DNA of 26,132 nucleotides from Bigelowiella natans CCMP2755 (taxonomy: Eukaryota > Cercozoa > Chlorarachniophyceae): the NCBI GenBank assembly GCA_000320545.1, contig ADNK01001528.1, forward strand, positions 1 through 26,132, in the 5' to 3' direction. Shown here piece by piece: positions 11,182-21,064 of this stretch; position 1 is the stretch's first letter; every line of letters starts with the position of its first letter. The notes under the pieces are model-generated. The model made no database searches and had not been told where the DNA came from. It saw only the letters and a program-made list of their open reading frames with translations. The position numbers and the translations under genes are program-made.

Positions 11182-12225
11182 GGATCCACAAAATCGTCCA
11201 TCGCCCATGCGATTTGACTCATATACGAGTTCGAATACTGTTTGATTTGTTGATACAATCTTTTCTTCTTGCTATTTTTTCCCTAAGTCTCTCCCCTTTG
11301 AAGTACGTACGCTCTCATCGAGCTCCGTAGCTTTATCGATCCTCCCCTCCAGATATTCCCTTAGTTTTCCGAATTCCAGACGGACAACCTGAGAGAAGAT
11401 GAAGATGCGAGAAAAATGTTGGGTAAGGAAAAATGGCTAGAAGAATTGCAGAATTGCTAGGAGAATCGCGTGGTTTCCTGCGCGGAAACAGGAGCCAATC
11501 TGTCATGGACTTTTTGAAGTTATGGGAGAGATTTGTGGTTTTACGGCCTAATGGCTGTTGTTACCCTATTAATCTTCTTCTCCGTGCAGAGTTTCTGGTA
11601 CTTCCCGTAGCTTTTAGTAGCTAGTTCGACGTTTTGGATGAAAAATACTATCGAGAGAAGGTCCCTATGCCGGCCCTTTCCCTAAGAAGAATATAGCGTT
11701 ATAACAAATAATAAAGCAGTGGCGATACTTCCTCTTCTTCCCGCCCCCTCCTTTCCACCCTCTCCCCCTCTCGACAAAACCGCAGTACAGGTCTCCTTCA
11801 CGACCTCCTCTCTTCAGTCCCCTTCCCGCCCCTTTCCTATTCCAATTTGCCTTAGGTACCTTCCTCCCCCTCCATGCTGTTTTGTCTTTCGCCCCGTAAG
11901 TCGCATCCCCAATCTTTATGGTTCGGTTCTGAGGACAAGGATAGTGAGTGAGTGAGTGAGCGCGAAACAATTAATGGCCTCCGCTCCCAGGACAGAAGTG
12001 AACCTCAAACTCACCGACTCAATCTTGACTTCCGCAAGCCTACCGTCAATTACAAACTTGCGCAGAGCGCTAAGGGGGTCGACTGGGGGGGAGAATGGGG
12101 AGAGAATTGAATGAAGCTGTCAGTGCCATGTTGGAGAAATAAGATTCTCCGTGCGCCCTTCACCCAGCCTCCTTCCCTGATCAACCCCTCTGCGGAAACT
12201 ATGGGATGGTTCTACCTCTACTCAT
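6637..12225 (-). CDS. CDC73: CDC73/parafibromin, Paf1-complex subunit
   Basis: Exons, high to low: 12225-12216, 12082-12015, 11928-11860, 11681-11565, 11388-11311, 11093-11025, 10847-10780, 10477-10423, 10243-10117, 9813-9768, (9610-9582, tentative), 9369-9327, 9177-9140, 8966-8928, 8563-8530, 8418-8349, 8136-8080, 7848-7780, 7443-7405, 7260-7205, 6940-6895, 6684-6637. The phases join to 424 residues, between yeast and human Cdc73 in size. The N terminus carries VDPLSALRKFVI and SIVFFIQNVEL, like DVLSVLRQY and SILFLLNNVHL of human parafibromin. The middle has MRQERLITDRNSMLSH and FANVGEMFKKIKEE. The C-terminal Ras-like domain has WVPIILVPKGMSALITKWNA, VVDDPKMLSYQDW, VVAVFASGQKWQF, IFERVRGFHL, IKNWNVRIL and FWDILRQWMD. 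Cdc73 acts in the nucleus in the Paf1 complex on elongating RNA polymerase II. The first coding exon is only 10 nt. Confidence 0.92.
7134..7166. repeat. (CAT)n microsatellite in CDC73 intron
   Basis: A trinucleotide run lies in the intron between the exons at 7205-7260 and 6895-6940. It yields a serine-rich pseudo-ORF on the plus strand. Confidence 0.9.
8877..9023. repeat. (CTA)n and (TA)n microsatellites flanking a 39-nt CDC73 exon
   Basis: A (CTA)n run lies at about 8877-8918 and a (TA)n run at about 8994-9023. The tiny exon 8928-8966, encoding the ALITKWNARLFLE segment, sits between them. Both arrays are intronic. Confidence 0.88.
9509..9690. repeat. (GT)n and (GGA)n microsatellites in CDC73 intronic sequence
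   Basis: A (GT)n run lies at about 9509-9545 and a (GGA)n run at about 9633-9690. The tentative 29-nt exon 9582-9610 lies between them. Confidence 0.88.
9928..10016. repeat. Compound (CA)n(TA)n microsatellite in CDC73 intron
   Basis: About 89 bases of alternating CA then TA lie in the intron between exons 10117-10243 and 9768-9813. It produces a long (IY)n/(CV)n pseudo-protein tail on the minus strand, which is not translated in the spliced model. Confidence 0.93.
11123..11177. repeat. (AT)n microsatellite in CDC73 intron
   Basis: A run of about 55 bases of alternating A and T lies in the intron between exons 11311-11388 and 11025-11093. Confidence 0.93.
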
Positions 12226-12507
12226 AGCTCTTCCTGTGCGTGTTTGAGGAGGGGGGCGTGTGGTTGTTCAACAGGTCGCTTATGTGTGTGAGAGAGAGCA
12301 GCCGTGAGAAAGGGCGAGCTGAAGGTTTGAAGACTAGCGGGAACTGTGCAAATGGATCAATATTTATCCATAGAATATCTTAGAAGTATGATTAATAGTC
12401 CTGGAAAAAACGTTCTGCTAAAGATAGCAATTTGCATAATGCTCTGCATGATAGGGTATTTATTGGGATATTTTCTCGATGAAAATTTTACGCAAATTAC
12501 GAGCGCA
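12226..12507. promoter_or_regulatory. Divergent promoter region CDC73 / TIM22
   Basis: The CDC73 start codon (12225, minus) and the TIM22 start lie back to back, 126 bp apart if TIM22 starts at 12352 or 282 bp if it starts at 12508. Both promoters and 5' UTRs must fit here. The right half from 12352 stays open in the TIM22 frame and is AT-rich. I see no clear TATA box and assign no single motif. Confidence 0.55.
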
Positions 12508-13733
12508 ATGGCGGATCCCAGTGGGGATGGCAGCCGCGGTTCCGACGGTGCTCCCCCTCCCACACCCTTCCAACTTCAATCTGGAGCCTTGGCGACACCC
12601 ACAAAGCCCATACTTCCTTGGCAATATCCAGAAGGTATAAAAGGCTGTCTGTGAATGGGAAAGGGGTAGAACATTAGATGGAACCGTAATTATTGACGTG
12701 ACTCTCTCCCTTCAACCCCCCCCCTTCGAATTTTCCTCATGCAGCATTCAGCAATTACTCTAGTCCTCAAGGCCCTACGTTCAACCCAATGGAGAACTGT
12801 GTTTTCAAAAGCGTTCTAAGTTTCACGTTAGGTGCTTTTATGCATCGCCACCCCTTTCCTTCATGTTTTAACTCTTCAAAGCTGGCTAATTTTCCCAATC
12901 ATTCTGATTGATTTTTTGGGTCCTTCTGTTAATGAACTATTTTAATGGTGATACAGGGGGTGCAATGGGAGGCGTAATGGGTGGGATCTTTGGTGGGCAC
13001 AACAGCGATTTCATGCTCAACCCAAGATGGGAGTTCATGAACACCAGGTGATCGATCATATACATCTGTAGCATCAAAGATAACAGCTTCCACACGTGAG
13101 ACATGAGCCGGAGAAACAGTCGATTAAATTTCACTCATTCCTGTAGGCAACAAATGTGGCTATCATGGGTGCAGATGCGGAATCAGGCGAGTTTATTACG
13201 CACAAATAAAGCATTCTCTCTTGACATTTTCACCATCGTCTTTCTCGCTGATTACGATTAGCATCACTGCAATGACTTAGGGTCGCTCCATGGCGTGGAA
13301 CTTCGGCATGGTTGGCCTCGTGTATTCGGGAGTCGAATGCATCGTGGAAAAGGTGATTTGGGATCTGGGTGGTATGAATGGGTTTTGGTCGTTTTTGCGT
13401 ACGTTATCGTCATTGCTAGATCATCCATCTTGACTATCAGGAGAGAGGCGCGCAGGACTTGTACAACCCTTTACTTGCTGGATGCGCTTCAGGGGCCATC
13501 CTCGGAGCTAGTGGTGAGTTGTGCACTGTTGGTGACACTATCATGATTATTGTTTAGATGGTAGGTTGGTGCTATCGATGGGCTTAGGAAGTAACAATTA
13601 AGTAATGTGGTGATGAATGCATTGTAACATAACTACAGGAGGTCCGATGGCAGCTGCAACGGGATGTGCAGGATTCGCAGGTTTTTCTGTACTCATTGAT
13701 TGGTACATGTACCATTCAGCTGATGATGAATGA
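12508..13733 (+). CDS. TIM22: Mitochondrial inner-membrane translocase subunit Tim22
   Basis: Exons: 12508-12634, 12745-12831, 12957-13047, 13147-13186, 13281-13352, 13441-13513, 13639-13733 (stop TGA), giving 194 residues, the usual Tim22 length. All phases agree. The Tim17/22 glycine-rich first membrane segment reads SFTLGGAMGGVMGGIFGG. The conserved middle is SMAWNFGMVGLVYSGVECIV and the C-terminal part GGPMAAATGCAGFAGFSVLI. Tim22 forms the inner-membrane channel that inserts carrier proteins. The intron after 13186 has a GC donor (CAG|GCGAGT) and its removal is needed to join MRNQ to GRSMAW, so it is best read as a GC-AG intron. An in-frame ATG at 12352 would add 52 residues with a hydrophobic stretch; the start at 12508 is preferred by length. 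AATAAA follows the stop at once. Confidence 0.93.
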
Positions 13734-13734
13734 A

Positions 13735-13740
13735 AATAAA
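13735..13740 (+). terminator. Possible polyadenylation signal of TIM22
   Basis: The hexamer AATAAA begins two bases after the TGA stop. If used, the 3' UTR would be very short. The assignment is by position only. Confidence 0.35.
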
Positions 13741-14898
13741 TGTGTCACACGCACACGATGAACGGCGGCCGCGGCAGATTTTCCACTCTCCGAAGAGAGC
13801 TGTCTGTATTGCATGCTGCTAGAAACTTGTGCAAAATTTAAAAACTAACATTCGACCATTGCATGAGCTTCATCATGCTATGTCCATGACTAGCTAGATG
13901 ATGATCTTGTGCGCGGTGTCTTTTTTGCACACGTCATTCCGTTAGCAGTGGTACGCGCCGACGTACGGCACTACACCTGATTTCGAACACAGCAATTTGT
14001 GCGCATTTCTGGATTTGAGAAAGCTCATTTGTTGCAATTTGCAATCGAACAGCTTGATGTGGAAGTACCAAATTACATATGGTTATATGGTCTGTTCCAA
14101 TCTATACCAAATGAAATTGCACGGATGCTGTATTACAAGCTAGTGTACGTTATTGTGAGACGAATGTAATTAATAGATATTCCCTGTCTATAATGTTAAA
14201 TCTGTTGGTTTTCGCTACGATGTGTTTCATGCAATTAAATGCATGCTGTGCGTTTCGGTCTCTGGAATGTCGCGCATTTATACATTTCGCGCACTAGTTC
14301 GTGTTTCCTTCTCATCACATGTCAAACTGTTGTTTCGTCGTCGGGCATCACTATGGCAGTGAGCTGGTTCCTCAAGTACTATTGTGTGTGCGTGTTTTAC
14401 AGTTTACGATCGTATTGGTATCTACATATTGACGCGCCGATGCGAGGCAGCCACTACGCTATGCTAGACTAGCTACATGCTTACAACACTGCATGCGCTT
14501 GCGCACACAGAGTGATCAGTGGGTTGGAGACACTAAGACGTGTACTTTGTATGTGATGATAATTTATTTGTATGTTATGTGAGCGCACAATGAATATTGT
14601 ACTTTTTGCATATACACATAATACATATAGCAGTGATGACGCTGCTGCAATGATAGATGACGCCTGATGTTTTGCATCGTTCTATTTCTCCACGATTCAA
14701 ATTATTTCCGCCACAACACAGGAACCCTCTCTATAAGATTTTTCTTTAGATCCTCTGTATTAGTGGAAAGTACGTAAAAGTGAGGACGCAATTCAATGCA
14801 ATTCATCATTCGGAACGCAAAGCTTCCAGTATCCGCAGGTGTGAAAAGCTTTTTGTTTGAGTAACAAAAATTTTATTAACTCGAAAGAGGAAAAATGT
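13741..14898. other. Convergent intergenic region TIM22 / CHI-like, no gene recognised
   Basis: About 1.1 kb between two gene 3' ends, with no long microsatellite and no convincing exon; the ORF at 14239-14472 has no family motif. The segment is rich in GCTAGC, GCATGC and TGCATGC-type palindromes. A minus-strand AATAAA (plus-strand 14872-14877) may be the polyadenylation signal of the CHI-like gene. Confidence 0.6.
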
Positions 14899-15917
14899 TT
14901 AATAAAATGGTATTCGAAACGATGTGTATATAAAGTAGATAGATGTGCTGCAGGCGGGATGAAAACACAGGATCCCGTCAAAATGCATACGAGTGAACAT
15001 GCTAGACACTTTTTTGAAGAAGGCAAAGAATGATTTTTTTCGCAGAAGCATCGTAATATCATCTTTATATGCAGATACATAAGATATAGTGGTACCTCCA
15101 ACAGTAGGTTTCAATCCGAAGTACAGATCAAGCATGCTCGAAGCCAGCTCAGGAGATGAGAACTTAACGACAGACTTGTTGGGTACCTTGATGCTTAGGG
15201 CTCCCTTCTCGATATGGAAGATCAGCGTCTCTCCTGATTTCATATCGCCGAAGTGTTGGACAAAATCGTTCACAATGGCGACGCCCCGCTCTCCTGTAAC
15301 ACAGCTCAGAATCAACATTGGGTTCTCAATGCTGGCAGCTGCACGAGTAGAAGCTACTTCAAGAGGGCGGAGATTTGCTAACAGTGCGAAAGAATTGTAG
15401 CGATAGAAATGATATCCTATGCTTATTTACGAGTACACACCAAGGGCCTTGCGCATGCGAACGGCTAAGCCCTCATTGAAGGTGTCGACAAGCTTTTCCT
15501 TGCCCACGGATCGGAGGAATTTCAGCTCAAGAGTTTTTCTGCCGATGCATATATTTCCCAGGGTTGCAAATGAGGGGGCAATTGATGAAGAAGAAGAAAG
15601 GAAGTTTTATGGAGGAGCTGATGACCTGAAGTTTGAGGGGTTGGTAAGCTTCGAATAAAACTTCTCATTCTTCCTCAGAGACTCCAGAGACTCACCTTGG
15701 TGCTGCGAAAGGATTGCAATTGCATCATGACCTTACTCTTTTACTTGATGAAGGGCGTAAATTTAGAAAATAATTTTTGCTCCCTATAGGGGGTGGATGC
15801 CTCAGTACCGCTCGCAATGCCGAACGAGCGCCTGCAGGGTTCACGTAGAAGCCGACAGCGTACACCTTTCGTACGTCAAAGATTCATTTTCATGTTGCTT
15901 CGTCGAAGATATATATG

Positions 15918-15959
<42 letters not shown>

Positions 15960-16602
15960 TACCTTAAAATTAACTCCGACAACTTTTTTTAGCCGGATCC
16001 CAACTCCCAACAGCATGCCAGATTCCGTGCTTAACCCCTTGCTCTCAAATGGGAACTAGGCGAGGGGGGGGGGGGGGGGGGGTCAAATGTGGTGAAGTAC
16101 ATTGAGAACGTAATGTAAATTGTATAGTCGAGAGTAGTTGGATCAGAAGTGTGTGTTACTATTGAGTACCGAAGTTTTGCTGATTGGCTCGGTTATCGGT
16201 GCCGTTGGCCATCGGTACCCGCTCCTTACTATTCCAGCTGCGACGGAGGAGGGTACATGCAGTTGCGGAGTGTGAGTGTCACCATAGGTCACAATTGTTA
16301 ATATTGGGAAGGGAAACCTCCATAGCTTGTACTTGAGGGAGCCTTCACCACCTCTGCGGAAGGGCTCAATGCACTAGCCGCCACATAAAAAACCTATTAC
16401 ACAAGAGCTCATTAGACGTGGGGGAAGCCAACCTGCGGGACGAGGGGGTTACCAAGAGAGTCAAGGCTCCGTAGGCATACCCGTAGTAAAACGGGAGCGT
16501 TCCGAATCCGTTACAGAACAAGGTGTAGCATGCGGTGCTCTTGCTTTTGGTGTCGTCCCCATCCAGGAGGGGCTTGCGCAATCCTTCCTCCACAGACCCC
16601 AT
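14899..16602 (-). CDS. Chalcone-isomerase-like / fatty-acid-binding-type protein with N-terminal membrane anchor
   Basis: Exons: 16602-16453, 16393-16352, 16055-15963, 15865-15809, 15702-15626, 15538-15441, and 15377 to 15096 (or reading on to a stop at 14899). The fold signature is clear: LLGVGIRLKKVVGVNFK, then VYAVGFYVNPAGARSALRA, then KTLELKFLRSV and DTFNEGLAVRM. The next exon has VQHFGDMKSGETLIFHIEK and FSSPELASSMLDLYFGLKP, matching the chalcone isomerase family. The Arg of GVGIR and the Tyr of VYAVGFY are the positions that plant fatty-acid-binding homologues use to hold the carboxylate (established knowledge). Flavonoid synthesis is therefore not implied; fatty-acid binding is the more likely role. 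The N terminus (MGSVEEGLRKPLL) precedes a hydrophobic stretch, GYAYGALTLLVFYVAASAL, probably a membrane anchor. The junction after 16352 and the last exon are uncertain. Confidence 0.8.
15919..15954. repeat. (TA)n microsatellite in CHI-like intron
   Basis: A run of about 36 bases lies in the 97-base intron between exons 15963-16055 and 15809-15865. Confidence 0.92.
16064..16082. repeat. G19 homopolymer (C19 on the CHI-like sense strand)
   Basis: Nineteen consecutive G on the plus strand. On the sense strand of the CHI-like gene this is a C19 run ending about nine bases before the acceptor CCTAG at 16056-16060, where a polypyrimidine tract is expected. Confidence 0.95.
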
Positions 16603-17013
16603 TGTTATTCTTCTCTCCGTCTTTACCCTTGTGTGTGTTCTAGTTCCCTTCAAACTTCTAAAAAACAGAGAAAATGACCGAAATTCATTGTCGCAGGTGG
16701 AAATTCCACTCGCTTACTCCGAATCCCCCCACAAGCAGCCCACTGGTAGTGAAGTACTCGGTTCCAACTTCCGTTCCTTCCTTCCCCCCCCTCCTTCATA
16801 GACGTAGGCATGCGGGGGACACAGTACAAGTGAGTTCCTAGTTTGCTACGGATTGGTCTGAAGCTGGCTGATGGAAGCCTTGAGCACGAAGTAAGGGCAA
16901 TCTCCCAGAACAAAGAACAAGATACTGCAGGATCGAGGCAGGGAAGGGGCTGCTATCTAGGGATCACGCCTGCACTACAACCGCGCCCTTCGCAAGATTA
17001 TTCCAATTCTAAA
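16603..17013. promoter_or_regulatory. Divergent promoter region CHI-like / papain-like
   Basis: 411 bp separate the start codons of the CHI-like gene (16602, minus) and the papain-like gene (17014, plus). Both promoters must lie here. The papain-like frame stays open upstream to about 16843 but has no ATG before 17014. No core promoter element stands out. Confidence 0.55.
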
Positions 17014-18067
17014 ATGAAGGCCACCGCTAAGGGCACCAAACTTCTCCCGTTGGAGCAGCATGGTAATGTAGCGTGTAATACAGCGAACGACTTCTCCCAA
17101 CAAATAAGCAGCATCCACATCAAGAGCACAAATCACGATGGCACCGGCGAATACCTCCTTGATAACCCCCCTCAGCTGCAAGCTAATTGTGACCATCTCA
17201 TAGGCGACCCACCGACGGTGGGCTCATCACGAAACACGCGCGGTTTTCGGGTTAGCGACGCCAAATTCTCTCGTGAACGGATGAAGAAGAGGCTTACAGC
17301 AACCAACGAAGGAGGTGAAGGAGGAGGAGGAGAAGATGATGATGAAGAAGAAGAAAACGGAGCTACTATCAATGTTAGAGAAATCATAGAAACGGCAGAT
17401 GACCTGGACGTGATTCTGGTTGCGACGGCTGAGCGGGCTGTTTCCAGTATCATTCGGCTGGCAACTTGGAGCAAATACGATCATATTATGTTCCTGCGAC
17501 GGAGCCGTTTTACTGGTCGCCTCAGCATTATCGAGGCGGTAGGCACAGGCGTCGTCAACTATAGCTTCACCAAGTTTCTCAAAGCATGTAAGAAATGGCG
17601 GGGGAGGGAAGGGGGGGGGGGTAGCCTTGACGTCAAGCACACTTTCAAACGCGTCCATACAGCAGTTTTTACTTGAACGTTGTGCATCTCACCGCGCTCA
17701 CCGCGCTCACCATACACACCCACCAACCCCCCCTCCCCCCCCACACACACACACATTTGCTCTTCAGGGATGGAAGGCCGATACTTCCGTGTGGGGTATC
17801 GGCGGCTGATATATGGTAAGAATGGACTTCCAGATCGGCTTCGTAAGATCATTCGAGAATTCTGTTACGCACACATCGGCAATCCGTTCGGCATTTCAGG
17901 GTCGTCGTCTTCTTATTCTTCTTCTTCATCATCATCCTCATCATCATCATCACTAGTTTTTGATCGAGAGGGAGAAAGGAATAGAGGATGCAGTAGAGAA
18001 GAAGGGAGTGGGTAGTAGAAAGAGGGTGGCTGCTGCTGCCGCTACTGTCACTGTTACTTTTGTGATT

Positions 18068-18101
<34 letters not shown>

Positions 18102-19473
18102 CGATGACGACGACGAATGCCTTCAATGTTCTTACGACCCTACTATAAAAGGTTTTTCTTCGCAAATGACACCAAGAGCAGGCTCCGGGCAGCAACTAGG
18201 CGGCAAGAGGCAGCAGCAGCAGCAAAGCCATTTCCTCAACCACCGACTGCTTCAAACTCGGTGTTTTCTCTCACGAACTCCTCTCTTCGCAGCCCTGATC
18301 CCCCCGTTGAAAAGCAGCTTGCGAGAAATGTTGGTCGAAGTAGTGGGGGTGCGAACGGAGTGGCAGAGACAAGGACTGAGGGGGGGAGGGGCGAGATCAC
18401 CTCCAAAAGTAGCAGTAGTAGTGAGAAACACGCAGCAGGGGAGGGGGCGATGAAGGCCAGCAGGGTGCATCATCTAAACTCAAGGGTGATGATGTCGACC
18501 AAGGCCAGCAGTGCTGCTGCGACCTCCACTCAAGTTTTTGAGGCGAGAGAGGGGGAAAAGCCTCCTTCCACGTTAGAGCGATTGGGATTAATAGTCGGGG
18601 GAGAGGATAACGAGGAGGAGGAGGAGGAGGAGAGGGGAAGAAGAAGAAGAAGGAGAAGAAGAAGAAGTCAGAATAGCCCCGCAGCTGCTGTTGCACCAGG
18701 ATCTTGTTGTTATTACCCTCCTCCCTGCGACTGGACGACTGAGAATAGCGATAGGTCCTTTTTCTGCTCTGAGCTTGTCGCAGCTGCCTACCGAGCTGTG
18801 GGGATCCTCAAGTGCAATGTAGCAGAGGTAGCAATGAAATATCTTTCTAGTCTGACGATGATGCAATGTCGAAATAAGACTGTACGACAGAAAATGTAGC
18901 TTTAAAACTCCCAAAATCCCTGGGGAAGTTTTTTTTTACTTTCTCCCCCCCCCCCCCCCCCCTCCCCCCCCTCTCCTCCCTCCACATATACCCCCCTCCC
19001 ATTTTCTGTTCTCTCGCTTCGCCCCACGCACTGCCATTCTGACTTGTTTGCGTGCGTACGTGCTACAGGGGTCATTCACCCCGGGAAGCTTTGCTGCTGA
19101 GTCGTGTGATAGCTGGTTGCGACCATGCGCTCAAATGAGCAAGGTTCTTTCTGTGCGGTTCTCCAGAGAGTCGCTCGAGTCTTGGCCCCGCACCCTGAGG
19201 TACTCCAACGAGCGCAGCGCAAGAAACGATTTTTGCACAAGGAGCAGAAGTAAGCAGCAGCCGCAAAACATGCGAGGCGATAACCACTGCCTGAGGGTTG
19301 TGGAAATGGAGGAGGAGGAGGAGGAGGAGCAGGAGCAGGAGGAGGATGAGAAGGACCGCACGAAGGGCAGCAATGGAGGTGAGAAGAGAGAGAGAGAGGG
19401 AAGTGGGAGGGGGAGAGGGGTATGCATATATACGAGCAGCAACAATATTTCGTGGAATTACATGCTTATCGCA

Positions 19474-19554
<81 letters not shown>

Positions 19555-19836
19555 CATGCACATGCAGATACCCCTTCCCTCCCTCCCCCCTGGCTTCCAC
19601 TGACTTGTTCTCACACGTGCGTGCGTGTGTGCACATGTTAGATGTGCGGTCATGTTTTGTAACATATGTTTGTAAGTTTAGAACGTAATCACGTAGGGAA
19701 AAGGCGAAAACAGGACTCCACAATAATCCGAAGGAAGACGAATACACCGTCAGCTGATGACGACGATGAAGTCCTCCTACTTTCGCCGCCCCCAATTTTC
19801 CTCTCTTTATCACGGCAGCGATTAGGACGAGAATAA
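17014..19836 (+). CDS. Permuted papain-fold hydrolase (YiiX / NlpC-P60-like)
   Basis: Exons: 17014-17587, 17768-18011, 18152-18827, 19069-19378, 19697-19836 (stop TAA), about 647 residues. The motif order is that of circularly permuted papain-like enzymes. DLDVILVATAERAVSSI is followed by TWSKYDHIMFL with the likely catalytic His157, then SIIEAVGTGVVNYS with the likely acidic Glu174. GNPFGISG corresponds to the G-x-P-Y/F segment, and RSFFCSELVAAAYRAVGI contains the likely nucleophile Cys478. Family members are thiol peptidases, amidases or acyltransferases; the substrate is unknown. About 240 residues of Ser-, Glu- and Arg-rich low complexity separate GNPFG from FFCSELV, far more than in bacterial homologues. 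The tail is acidic then basic (KRRKQ). The junction 18011/18152 is the least certain. Confidence 0.76.
18059..18110. repeat. (GAT)n tract in putative intron of the papain-like gene
   Basis: A run of ATG/GAT triplets lies in the interval 18012-18151. Read as coding it would give poly-Met or poly-Asp; removing it as an intron restores the frame to the FFCSELV exon. Confidence 0.8.
18942..18970. repeat. C-rich homopolymer in papain-like intron
   Basis: Long C runs broken by single T lie in the intron 18828-19068, on the sense strand upstream of the acceptor CTACAG. Confidence 0.9.
19476..19551. repeat. Compound (CA)n(TA)n microsatellite in papain-like intron
   Basis: A compound dinucleotide array of about 76 bases lies in the intron 19379-19696. 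It creates the (HT)n(IY)n tail of a pseudo-ORF that runs past the donor site GAG|GTGAGA at 19379. Confidence 0.93.
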
Positions 19837-21064
19837 GCCGCCTGCTCCTCTGCAACGACCGCAATGATACAAACAACCAAAATGAAATTGAAAGGAGAAG
19901 ATGGGGACGAGTGATGACATGATGACTATATGATTTCTAGTTTGAATGATGTTTTAAAATGATAAGCCAGCATAATCAGCCGTGTCGTCGCCATCGTGCA
20001 TGCCTCATGAGCTGCTGCCTAACGAACAGCTTTTTGCATTGGCTCATGCCATTATAACCATTGTACTAATTTAATATTATGCTAATATGCATATACGGCG
20101 TGAGATCGCATAGCATGTGAATCATCTCCAAGGAGGGACATGTAGGCGTACGTTCGTACGCAATTAAACCACTTTCCAACAGCGTCGGCTATGTGTAGCG
20201 ACGGATGTAATTAATCAATTGAATTTGTTCAATGGCCATCCTTATGTAGCTGTGTAATGTAGCAGCTACACTAGCTACAGCAGCGCTAATGTTGAATCTA
20301 TGTAGATCTAGATATCGCATCTGTCAGCTGCTCATATTTCGATCATACGCGCGACAAGCAGGCGGAGTCGCGCCGTTATGTACGTGTCGTAATTTATTTT
20401 ATCATGAATATTTTTTTATTGGAGCGAGAATGCTCAGCCATCTCGAGACATTGCTTACGACTAATTTCACGACGACCGGCGCGGGCGGGGGTACTCGCTA
20501 CCACTATGCATCGGCACCAGTCTGCTGCACGTGACACGACGGCGCTGATATGCGATGTCTATCGACACGCACAATGCATATGCTCAGTGCACGAATGGAG
20601 ATACGCCAACACATTTTTCACAGCTAGTCGTGCGGAAGTATAGCATAGCACTTTGTGCCATTATATATGCGATGAACATGCAAGAGACCGAACAGTGATC
20701 ATACGCTATCGTAGATCCAGGGGGCAGTGCTTTTATTTACTGCTCTTTCTCCTCATTCTTATCCAAGACTGTATTCACGAAGTATTTTCCCTTTATTCCT
20801 TTCACAACCTCCGCAGTTACCGATCCAGGGGGGACCGTGCGACCTTCCTTCCTCATGCTCAAGAAGAAGCTTTATTATTGGGCAAGGAAGGAGAAAGGCG
20901 ATTTTTTGGGGGAGGGGGGAGGGCGACGCAACGGAAAGTCAGCACATGCAACCAGGCTAGTAGGTGCCTTTCGATATATTTGATTGATTCTCACAGATCA
21001 CGGCTGCACAACAAGGGGAAACGGAAACACATGTGGGAAAAATTTCATCGGTCGCGGTCGGTCC
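19837..21064. other. Convergent intergenic region papain-like / HAD, no gene recognised
   Basis: About 1.2 kb between two 3' ends. ORFs at 20289-20534 and 20653-21084 show no family motif. The segment lacks long microsatellites and carries inverted repeats such as GCGTACG-TT-CGTACGC at 20146-20161 and GTAGC/GCTAC arms near 20246-20279. The right third (from about 20720) is more pyrimidine-rich and holds a G-rich block near 20907-20922. Confidence 0.6.

Noticed and set aside
17817-17824. GTAAGAAT inside the second papain-like exon as a donor site
   Set aside because: It resembles a donor, but reading through gives conserved-looking sequence (IYGKNGLPDRLRKIIREF) up to GNPFG. It might be an alternative site.
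19072-19665. 197-residue minus-strand ORF opposite the fourth papain-like exon
   Set aside because: It is antisense to a phased exon and to the (CA)n(TA)n array; no family resemblance.
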